Of a DNA stretch of 11,014 nt, positions 5,338-11,014 are shown in pieces. The translations under genes were made by a program, and so were the position numbers. Each line of letters begins with the position of its first letter. Positions within the stretch are counted from its first letter, which is position 1. Under the pieces are notes generated by a model. The model worked only from the letters and a program-made list of their open reading frames with translations, did no database searches and was not told the DNA's origin. Source of the DNA: Solirubrobacteraceae bacterium (lineage in GTDB: Bacteria; Actinomycetota; Thermoleophilia; Solirubrobacterales; Solirubrobacteraceae); NCBI GenBank assembly GCA_016462625.1, contig JAEMSV010000118.1:1-11014 (forward strand), in the 5' to 3' direction.

Positions 5338-7611
5338 ATGGCCTCGTACTCGACCAGCCGGGTCGATCTGCACGTCCACTCGACCGCCTCTGCGGTCTCC
5401 AAGCTCGGGGTGCAGCGGGCCCTCGGTCTCCCGGAGTGCGCGACGCCTCCGGAGGAGGTGTACGAGCTGGCCAAGCGCCGCGGGATGGACTTCGTGACGA
5501 TCACCGACCACGACACCGTGGACGGGGCGCTCGAGCTGACGGCCAAGTACGACGACGCGTTCGTCAGTGAGGAGCTGACCGCCTGGTTCAAGGGCGAGGC
5601 CCAGGCCGTCCACATCCTCGTGATGGGCATCACCGAGGACGACCACTTCTGGCTGCAGGAGCACAGCAAGGACGTCGAACGGGTAGCTGAGTATCTTCGC
5701 GAGCGCGAGATCGCCTGCGCGCTGGCGCACCCGTTCTACGCCGTCGAGGCGCCGCTCACCCCGCGTCACCGCCGCCGCCTCGCGCAGCTCTTCCCCGTGT
5801 GGGAGGTCCGCAACGGCTCCCGCGCGAAGGAGCTCAACGCGCCGGCCGCGATCTACATCGAGACGCACGGGGGGACGGGCGTCGGCGGGACCGACGACCA
5901 CGCGGGCGTCGACATCGGCCGCACGTTCACCGAGACCCCGGCCGCGGCGACGTGGCAGGAGTTCCTCGGCCACATCCGCAGCGGCCGTGCGGTCGCGCGC
6001 GGGGACCAGGGCAGCGCCGCGAAGTGGGCGCACGCCGCGATGGCGCTCGCCGTCCGGTCGCTGGGTCGCGGCGAGAGCACCGAGGCGCCGAACCCGATGG
6101 CCGTCCTCGCGATGGTCCAGCGCGTCATGAGCGAGGGCGACGCGCGCCGCGGCGCGATCGGAGCGGACCTCTGCCCGGACGACGCCCGCGCGATCCTCCG
6201 CGCCTGGCTCGATGCGGTCGACCTCGACATGAGCGAGCGCGAGCTCATCGCCCACCTCCAGGGCGACGACTTCACGCACGCCGACCTCTTCCGCCGCGCG
6301 CGGCGCACGCACGAGCGCAAGCTCGCGGCGTCCGTCGACCTGATCGTCGAGACGGCGGAGACCGGCGGCGACTACGGCGCCGCCGCGGCGTCGGTCTTCG
6401 GCGCCTGCATCAGCGCGATCCCGTACGCCCCGGCCGCGGCCTTTCTCGGCAAGGAGAAGGGCAAGCTGGTCCACCGGGAAGGCGAGCCGCTCCGGGTGGC
6501 GCTCGTCGCCGACGGCGTCGGCGGCATGCACGGCGTCACGCACACGCTCGACGAGATCCGCGAGCGCGGCGTGCCCGGCTTCGAGGTCGAGATCGTCGGC
6601 ACGGACCACAACGCCGACCGCCGGCTCAGCGCGGTCGCCGAGGTGGACATCCCCTTCTATGCGGGCCTGAAGATCGGCGTCCCGTCCGTCCCCGGGATCG
6701 TCGAGACGCTCGCCGAGGGCCGCTACGACCTCGTCCACCTCTGCTCGCCCGGGCCGTCGGGCGTGGCGGCGGCGGTCATCGCGAAGATGATGGACCTGCC
6801 GGTGCTCGGCAGCTACCACACCGAGCTGGCGGCCTACGCGGGCCAGCGCTCGGGCGACGACCGCCTGGAGAACGGCATGCGGATGGCGCTCGCCGCCTTC
6901 TACGGCCAGGCCGACCACGTCCTCTCGCCGAGCCCGGCGAGCGACGACGTCCTCCGGGCGCTCGGCATCGCTGACGAGAAGATCGGCCGCTGGGACCGCG
7001 GCGTCGACATCGCGCGCTTCCGGCCCGAGCTGCGGGAGGAGCGCTACGACGACCGCTTCGACGTCCTGTACGCGGGCCGGCTGACCAAGGAGAAGGGCGC
7101 CGACCTCCTGGCCGACAGCTTCCTCCGGGCCCGCGAGATCAACCCGGCGCTGCACCTCGTCCTGGCCGGCGGCGGCCCCGAGGAGGACCAGCTCCGCGAC
7201 CGGCTCGGCGAGCACGCGACGTTCCTGGGCTGGCAGGAGGGCGACGAGCTCGCCCGCGCCTACGCCAACGCCGACCTCTTCCTCTTCGCCAGCCGGACCG
7301 ACACCTTCGGGCAGGTGCTGCTCGAAGCGCAGGCCAGCGGTCTCGCGGTCGTCGCGGTGAAGGAAGGCGGCCCGACCTCGATCATCGAGGACGGCGTGAG
7401 CGGGCGACTGTGCCCGCCAGACGCCGAAGCGCTCGCGGCCACGGTCGTGGAGCTCGCCGCGCAGCCGCTCGTCCGCGAGCGCCTGGCGATCGGCGGGCTC
7501 GCGTCGGTCCGCGAACGGACGTGGGACGCGGCGCTGCGTCGCCTCGCAGACGGGTACCACCAGGCACTCTCCGTGCGCACCGAGGGCGCCGAGGTGCGCC
7601 GTGTCGCCTGA
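5338..7611 (+). CDS. PHP-domain phosphoesterase fused to a GT4 glycosyltransferase
   Basis: A 757-residue, two-enzyme protein. Residues 1 to about 230 form a PHP metal-dependent phosphoesterase domain: DLHVHST (H12, H14), TITDHDT (D57-H58-D59), ALAHPF (H131) and GTDDHAG (D187-H188) give all the expected metal ligands. Residues about 230-386 are mostly helical, match no domain I recognise, and include a hydrophobic patch (SVFGACISAIPYAPAAAF). Residues 387 to the end form a GT-B glycosyltransferase of family GT4: VALVADGVGGMHGVTHTL at the acceptor side, GSYHTELAAYA, GRWDRGVDIARF, YAGRLTKEKGAD (R581, K586) and TDTFGQVLLE (D655-x7-E663). The W-x-RGVD motif resembles MgtA-like alpha-mannosyltransferases, so GDP-mannose or UDP-glucose is a reasonable donor guess. 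No signal peptide. It is the first gene of the operon and overlaps the next by 11 nt. Joining transfer and phosphate removal in one chain is unusual; the physiological substrate is unknown. Confidence 0.9.
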   Translation: MASYSTSRVDLHVHSTASAVSKLGVQRALGLPECATPPEEVYELAKRRGMDFVTITDHDTVDGALELTAKYDDAFVSEELTAWFKGEAQAVHILVMGITEDDHFWLQEHSKDVERVAEYLREREIACALAHPFYAVEAPLTPRHRRRLAQLFPVWEVRNGSRAKELNAPAAIYIETHGGTGVGGTDDHAGVDIGRTFTETPAAATWQEFLGHIRSGRAVARGDQGSAAKWAHAAMALAVRSLGRGESTEAPNPMAVLAMVQRVMSEGDARRGAIGADLCPDDARAILRAWLDAVDLDMSERELIAHLQGDDFTHADLFRRARRTHERKLAASVDLIVETAETGGDYGAAAASVFGACISAIPYAPAAAFLGKEKGKLVHREGEPLRVALVADGVGGMHGVTHTLDEIRERGVPGFEVEIVGTDHNADRRLSAVAEVDIPFYAGLKIGVPSVPGIVETLAEGRYDLVHLCSPGPSGVAAAVIAKMMDLPVLGSYHTELAAYAGQRSGDDRLENGMRMALAAFYGQADHVLSPSPASDDVLRALGIADEKIGRWDRGVDIARFRPELREERYDDRFDVLYAGRLTKEKGADLLADSFLRAREINPALHLVLAGGGPEEDQLRDRLGEHATFLGWQEGDELARAYANADLFLFASRTDTFGQVLLEAQASGLAVVAVKEGGPTSIIEDGVSGRLCPPDAEALAATVVELAAQPLVRERLAIGGLASVRERTWDAALRRLADGYHQALSVRTEGAEVRRVA

Positions 7612-8767
7612 GACCCTCCGCCGCCCCACCACAGGTGAACGTCGTTTTGCCGTCGCCAGGGCGACGGAGGAACGACGTTCACGTTCGGGGGCGCCGCGGT
7701 TGCGCGTCGTCGATGTCGCGTTGTTCTACGGCGAGCGCAGCGGCGGCATCCGGACCTATCTCGACAACAAGATCGCGTGGGCGAGCGCGACGTCTGGGAT
7801 CGAGCACCACGTGATCGTCCCTGGGCCGCGCCGGGTCCACGAGGGCGGCCGCCACGAGCTGCCGTCGTTGCGGATCGCGGCGGCGAACGGCTACCGGCTT
7901 CCGCTCGGGGTCCGGGCGCTCAACGACACGCTGCGCGCGCTGCGGCCCGACGTCGTCCTGCTCCACGACCCGTTCTGGGGTCCTCTCAACGTCTGCCAGG
8001 TGTCGCACGAGATGGGCGCCCGCGTCGTCGCCGTCCATCACGGTTCGTCCGCGCTCGACGCCGCCGGCATGCCCGGCCCGGACGCGCCGTGGCGCGCGGG
8101 CTTCCGGCGCTGGATGCACCACGCCTACCGCGAGGTCGATGCCGTCATGTCGGCCGTCGATCCCCGCGAGGACAGCGGGCGCGACGTCTCCATCCCGCTG
8201 CGCTTCGGCCTGCACCCGGCGTTCACGCCGCCGGCGGAGCCCGAGCCGCGTGGCGATCACGTCCTGTACGTCGGGCGGATCGCCCGCGAGAAGGGCGTCT
8301 TCGAGCTGGTCCGCGCCGCGGCTCGCGCCCCCGAGCCGTGGCCGCTGCGCCTGGTGGGCACCGGCCCCGCGCTCGACCGCGTCCGCACGCTGGCGGCGGA
8401 GCTGGAGATGGGCAAGCGGCTGCAGCTGCGCCCCTATATCCGCGACCCCGAGCGGCTGGCCCAGACGTACCGCCGGGCCCGGGTCGTGGTCATGCCGGGC
8501 GAGCACGAGACGTTCGGCCTCGTCGGCTTCGAGGCGGCCGCGAGCGGCGCGGCAACCGTGGCGTGCGAGACGGCGCCGAGCGCTCGGATCGCCGGGCCGC
8601 TCATGCGGACGTTCGCGCCGGGCGACGTCGACGGCCTGCTGTCCGCGATCGAAGAGGCGCGCCGCGCCGAACCTGACCGAGGCGCGGCTGCGTCGCTGGC
8701 CCGGCACATGACCTGGAACCGCGCGCTCGACGCGGAGCTGGCCGACCTGAGGGAGTTCGTGCGATGA
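7601..8767 (+). CDS. GT4-family glycosyltransferase
   Basis: A 388-residue retaining GT-B glycosyltransferase, usual length for GT4. The conserved fold starts at LRVVDVALFYGERSGGIRTYL (from about residue 34; the GGI loop binds donor phosphate). The donor half holds YVGRIAREKGVFEL (R226, K231) and the full E-x7-E motif in HETFGLVGFEA (E303, E311). No signal peptide or membrane helix. The GTG at 7601 has GAGG (7591-7594) 6 nt upstream and overlaps the previous gene by 11 nt. Its first 33 residues are Arg/Glu-rich, not part of the fold, and largely encoded by a large palindrome (7635-7682). TTG at 7700, with a G-run 8 nt upstream, is an alternative start that would place the palindrome outside the gene. 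It likely adds a second sugar to the product of the upstream PHP-GT; sugar and acceptor are unknown. Confidence 0.87.
   Translation: MSPETLRRPTTGERRFAVARATEERRSRSGAPRLRVVDVALFYGERSGGIRTYLDNKIAWASATSGIEHHVIVPGPRRVHEGGRHELPSLRIAAANGYRLPLGVRALNDTLRALRPDVVLLHDPFWGPLNVCQVSHEMGARVVAVHHGSSALDAAGMPGPDAPWRAGFRRWMHHAYREVDAVMSAVDPREDSGRDVSIPLRFGLHPAFTPPAEPEPRGDHVLYVGRIAREKGVFELVRAAARAPEPWPLRLVGTGPALDRVRTLAAELEMGKRLQLRPYIRDPERLAQTYRRARVVVMPGEHETFGLVGFEAAASGAATVACETAPSARIAGPLMRTFAPGDVDGLLSAIEEARRAEPDRGAAASLARHMTWNRALDAELADLREFVR
7635..7682. repeat. 48-nt nested perfect palindrome (two-tier stem-loop)
   Basis: The outer arms GTGAACGTCGTT (7635-7646) and AACGACGTTCAC (7671-7682) are perfect 12-bp inverted repeats. 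Inside them, CCGTCGCC (7650-7657) and GGCGACGG (7660-7667) form a second perfect 8-bp stem. The tiers are separated by a symmetric 3/3 internal loop (TTG/AGG) and closed by AG, in practice a 4-nt loop. All 40 arm bases pair. It lies at codons 12-28 of the glycosyltransferase gene if translation starts at GTG 7601, or in the leader if at TTG 7700. No T-tract follows. It could be a REP-like mobile palindrome, an mRNA-processing or attenuating hairpin, or a protein-binding site. Confidence 0.85.
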
Positions 8768-9546
8768 CCGTCGTGGCGCCGCCCCAGCACCTCCGGCTCG
8801 TGCCCTCGGTGCGACCCGCCGAGGTCGCGACCAGCGGGTCGCGGCTGGCGGTCGCGATCCACGACGTCGAGCCCGCGACGTTCGAGCGGTGCGCGCGCAT
8901 CCGCGACTGGCTGTTCGACCACGGCGTGCATCGCGTGACCCTGCTCGTCATCCCCGCGCCGGACCTCCACCCGTTCATGGACCGCCGGCCCGAGCTCGCG
9001 GCCTGGCTACGCGAGCGCGCCGCGGCCGGGGACGCGGTCGCCCAGCACGGCCTCCAGCACCGGCAGGCGCGCAACGGGACGCCGCTGCGCCAGGCGCTCG
9101 CCCGCTGGCAGGGGGCCGACGCGGCCGAGTTCGTCGGGCTCGACGAGGGGGAGACGCGCCGCGCGATCGAGTCGGGCCGCCGGCTGCTGAAGCTGGCGGG
9201 GATCGAGCCGCGCGGGTTCGTCGCCCCTGGATACGCCTATACGCCCGCGCTCCGCGCCGCACTCGCCGAGCGCTTCGACTGGTGGGCCGACCTCCTGCGC
9301 CTGCATCGCGGTGGCAAGAGCGCGACCGTCGCCCCCGCCCTCACGCTGGGCACCGCGACGCCGCTCAAGCGCGCGCTGTCGCCGATGCTCATCCGCACGA
9401 TGGCGGCGAGCAGTGGCCCGCTGTTGCGGCTCGACCTGCATCCCGCCGACCTGGACCACCCCCGACACATGCTCGCCCTCGACTCGGTGCTGCAGCGTGC
9501 TGGACGACGCAGCGCGGTCACGTACGACGATCTCGTCGCCGCCTGA
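8764..9546 (+). CDS. DUF2334 / NodB-superfamily polysaccharide deacetylase-like protein
   Basis: A 260-residue member of the carbohydrate-esterase-4-like (NodB-fold) superfamily, closest to the DUF2334 group. Motifs in order: VAIHDVEP (H33, D34; D34 is the likely metal/catalytic Asp), DAVAQHGLQHR (H95 and H99, the H-x3-H metal pair), PRGFVAPGYAY (about 147-157, corresponding to the R-x-P-G loop) and LLRLDLHPADL (D224, H226, P227). The metal triad D-H-H and distal HP motif are intact, so hydrolysis of an N- or O-acetyl group is expected; the substrate is not known. It has no signal peptide or transmembrane segment, unlike cell-wall deacetylases, so it probably acts on a cytoplasmic intermediate made by the neighbouring glycosyltransferases. 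The ATG has GAGGGAG (8749-8755) 8 nt upstream and overlaps the previous stop by 4 nt (ATGA). Confidence 0.85.
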   Translation: MTVVAPPQHLRLVPSVRPAEVATSGSRLAVAIHDVEPATFERCARIRDWLFDHGVHRVTLLVIPAPDLHPFMDRRPELAAWLRERAAAGDAVAQHGLQHRQARNGTPLRQALARWQGADAAEFVGLDEGETRRAIESGRRLLKLAGIEPRGFVAPGYAYTPALRAALAERFDWWADLLRLHRGGKSATVAPALTLGTATPLKRALSPMLIRTMAASSGPLLRLDLHPADLDHPRHMLALDSVLQRAGRRSAVTYDDLVAA

Positions 9547-10816
9547 TCCGCCGCGCCACGTCGAGTCGCCCGCGCGGCTCGGGCCAGCGCCCGGCGCGTC
9601 TGCGCGCGACCGGCGTCTGTGGGTCGCCTCGGAACGTGCGCTGCGCGCCAACTGGCGGGAGGGACGCCGGCGGCGCAGCGGCCACGCCTACGCGTTCACC
9701 TGCCCGGCGCCTCCGCGATACCGCCACATGTGGCACTGGGACAGCTGCTTCCACGCGATCGCGTGGCGGCGCATCGACCCGGCCCGCGCCCGGGCCGAGC
9801 TCCGCACGGTCCTGGCCTCCGGGCGCCCGGACGGCTTCCTGCCGCACACGGCGTTCTGGCATTGGCCGGCGGGCTGGCGACGGGCCCCGTTCTACGCCAC
9901 GGCCAGCGTCGTCGGCAGCCGGATCACCGAGACGATCAATCCGCCGCTGCTGCCGTTCGCCTGGGAGCTCGTCGCCGACGCCTCGTCCGATCACCCGGGC
10001 TTCCGCGACGAGGCACTGCCGGCGCTGGCTACACATCTCGACTGGCTGGCGACCCATCGCGATCCCGATGGCGACGGCCTGCTGACGATCGTCGCGCCCG
10101 ACGAGTCCGGGCTCGACGACTCGCCGAAGTACGACGGCGTCTACGGGCGCCTGGCGCACGACCGGCTCGGCTACTTCTGGCTCATGGAGCGCTCGCGCCG
10201 GCTGGAGTGGCACTCGCACACGATCATCGAGAAGTACGACCACCACGTCGAGGACGTGCTCGTCAACGTCGCCTACGCGCTGTCGCTGCGGGCGATGGGA
10301 CGAATGAGCGGCGAGGCGGCCTGGACGGCACGCGCTGAGCGCACGGAGTCGTCGCTGCTGGAGAAGTGCCTCGATCCCAAGACCGGGCTGTTCCTCGATC
10401 TGCACGGACCCGACGAGGAGCCCGTGCGGTTCTCGTCCTGGTCGGCGCTGACGCCGCTGGCGCTCGAGGCGCTCCCCGAGGACGTCCGCCGTCGGCTCGT
10501 CGAGGAGCACCTCCTCAACCCGGCGCGCTACCGGGCACCGGTCGGCATCCCGTCGGTCGCGATGGACGAGCCGATGTTCAACCCGGGGTTCGATCGCTGG
10601 CGCACATGGCGTGGCCCATCGTGGGTGAACACCGCCTGGATGCTTGTGCCCCCGCTGCGCCGGCTGGGCTACGACGCCCCCGCTGCGGCGATCGTCGAGG
10701 GGCTCGCGAACGCCGCGGCCGAGCACGGCCTGCGCGAGTACTACCACCCGATCACCGGGCGCGGGCTGGCCTCGAAGAACTTCGGCTGGTCGACGCTGCT
10801 CGTCGATCTCTTGTAA
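9497..10816 (+). CDS. GH63/MGH1-like (alpha/alpha)6-barrel glycosidase
   Basis: A 439-residue inverting alpha-glycosidase-like protein related to GH63, GH37 and mannosyl-/glucosylglycerate hydrolases. Hallmarks are MWHWDSCFHAIAW (W81, D82 near residues 78-90), PDGFLPHTAFW, DESGLDDSP (D207 as general acid, matching the E-S-G-x-D motif), MFNPGFDRWRTWRGPSWVN, and LREYYHPITGRG near the C-terminus with E414 as candidate general base. Both catalytic acids are present, so it should be active. No signal peptide. The frame is open back to 9311, but homology starts near base 9617; the only GTG or ATG between is GTG 9497, giving a 50-nt overlap with the deacetylase gene and an Arg/Pro-rich leader of about 35 residues. 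No good ribosome site precedes it, so the start is uncertain. As last gene of the operon it could trim or recycle the glycoside built by the upstream enzymes. Substrate undetermined. Confidence 0.85.
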   Translation: MLDDAARSRTTISSPPDPPRHVESPARLGPAPGASARDRRLWVASERALRANWREGRRRRSGHAYAFTCPAPPRYRHMWHWDSCFHAIAWRRIDPARARAELRTVLASGRPDGFLPHTAFWHWPAGWRRAPFYATASVVGSRITETINPPLLPFAWELVADASSDHPGFRDEALPALATHLDWLATHRDPDGDGLLTIVAPDESGLDDSPKYDGVYGRLAHDRLGYFWLMERSRRLEWHSHTIIEKYDHHVEDVLVNVAYALSLRAMGRMSGEAAWTARAERTESSLLEKCLDPKTGLFLDLHGPDEEPVRFSSWSALTPLALEALPEDVRRRLVEEHLLNPARYRAPVGIPSVAMDEPMFNPGFDRWRTWRGPSWVNTAWMLVPPLRRLGYDAPAAAIVEGLANAAAEHGLREYYHPITGRGLASKNFGWSTLLVDLL

Positions 10817-10839
10817 CGAAAACTACTGATACGTAGGGT
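10811..10839 (+). promoter_or_regulatory. Possible promoter for the BASS-family transporter gene
   Basis: TTGTAA (10811-10816, 4 of 6 match to TTGACA) and TAGGGT (10834-10839, fitting the actinobacterial TANNNT form) are spaced by exactly 17 bp in an AT-richer pocket (AACGAAAACTACTGATACG). The predicted start of transcription near 10846 would fit translation from GTG 10860. The -35 overlaps the stop codon of the GH63-like gene. Both hexamers are weak, so this is tentative. Confidence 0.3.
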
Positions 10840-10849
10840 CTGTGCCGGT

Positions 10850-10855
10850 GGAGGA
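10850..10855 (+). promoter_or_regulatory. Shine-Dalgarno site deciding the transporter start
   Basis: GGAGGA, a near-perfect ribosome binding site, ends about 5 nt before GTG 10860. The in-frame GTGs at 10842 and 10848 would place it inside the coding region and have no comparable site of their own. Confidence 0.6.
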
Positions 10856-10859
10856 ATCG

Positions 10860-11014
10860 GTGCTCTCGGCGGTCGTGCTGCCGCTCGGCCTCGCGTGCAT
10901 CATGTTCGCGCTCGGGACGACGCTCACGGTCGCGGACTTCAAGCGGATCGCAACCGCGCCGCGGGGTGTCGCGGTGGGGATGATCAACCTCGCGATCGTC
11001 GCGCCGCTGCTCGC
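10860..11014 (+). CDS. Bile acid:sodium symporter-family (BASS/SBF-like) transporter, N-terminal fragment
   Basis: The frame is open from the GTG to the window edge, giving 51 codons of a membrane protein. The first helix and its sequel, VVLPLGLACIMFALGTTLTV then ADFKRIATAPRGVAVG and a second hydrophobic run, MINLAIVAPLLA, match the N-terminus of BASS/SBF-like sodium-coupled symporters, where F(A/G)xGxxLTxxDFxR is characteristic. Members carry bile acids, pantoate, pyruvate or other organic anions with Na+; the substrate cannot be told from this fragment. The gene begins 43 nt after the GH63-like stop on the same strand, with its own possible promoter, so it may not belong to the sugar operon. 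The start is set by GGAGGA at 10850. Confidence 0.78.
   Translation, partial: MLSAVVLPLGLACIMFALGTTLTVADFKRIATAPRGVAVGMINLAIVAPLL

Noticed and set aside
7311..7335. Asp instead of the first Glu in the E-x7-E motif of the PHP-GT glycosyltransferase (D655), considered as loss of activity.
   Set aside because: T-D-T-F-G-Q is, as far as I recall, a common active variant in MgtA-like GT4 enzymes, and the remaining motifs are intact.
5275..7632. A very long open frame on the - strand (785 codons) fully antisense to the PHP-GT gene, longer than the gene itself.
   Set aside because: Its translation is Arg/Ala/Asp/Val-rich with no recognisable motif, while the + strand shows PHP and GT4 signatures throughout. 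GC-rich third positions keep the antisense frame free of stops.
9518..10747. A 409-codon - strand frame opposite the GH63-like gene.
   Set aside because: Shadow of the sense gene caused by base composition; no motifs and no ribosome site.
10824..10837. Small inverted repeat CTAC-N6-GTAG after the GH63-like stop, considered as a terminator.
   Set aside because: Only a 4-bp stem and no T-run; more likely incidental in the promoter-like AT-richer pocket.

Overview
This window comes from a GC-rich bacterium with frequent GTG starts, tightly packed genes and strong G/C preference at third codon positions. That base composition, together with the gene types (a PHP-glycosyltransferase fusion, a DUF2334 deacetylase and a secreted one-domain cupredoxin), suggests an actinobacterium, possibly of the Thermoleophilia/Solirubrobacterales type. 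The lineage is an inference; there is no rRNA or marker gene to settle it. I see no tRNA, CRISPR array, insertion sequence or prophage gene.

Left part (1-3012, + strand) is ion transport. It holds the C-terminal part of an ArsB/NhaD-type permease, a two-CBS-domain protein, and a CPA2 (KefB-like) cation:proton antiporter without its own cytoplasmic regulatory domain. The three are spaced 4 nt apart or overlap by 4 nt and look like one operon, closed by a perfect 9-bp hairpin starting inside the antiporter's stop codon. A small exported cupredoxin-like protein follows; its axial copper-ligand position holds Gln instead of Met. Its gene runs tail-to-tail into the next one with a 14-bp overlap.

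Middle and right part (2999-10816) is carbohydrate metabolism. A GH31 alpha-glycosidase is on the - strand. Diverging from it is a + strand operon of four overlapping genes: a PHP phosphoesterase fused to a GT4 glycosyltransferase through an uncharacterised helical linker, a second GT4 glycosyltransferase, a DUF2334 polysaccharide-deacetylase-like protein, and a GH63/MGH1-like (alpha/alpha)6 glycosidase. Every junction overlaps (11, 4 and about 50 bp), so the products are probably made in step. None of these five proteins shows a signal peptide. The cassette plausibly makes, trims and recycles a cytoplasmic glycoside, glycolipid head group or polysaccharide precursor; the exact sugar cannot be read from the sequence. 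A striking 48-nt nested palindrome (7635-7682) lies in the 5' end of the second glycosyltransferase gene.

Right edge (10817-11014): a short, locally AT-richer gap with a possible promoter, then the start of a bile acid:sodium symporter-family (BASS/SBF-like) transporter cut off by the window.

The best candidate for something undescribed is the PHP-GT / GT4 / DUF2334 / GH63-like cassette with its divergent GH31 and internal palindrome. The Gln-ligand cupredoxin is a second, separate lead.
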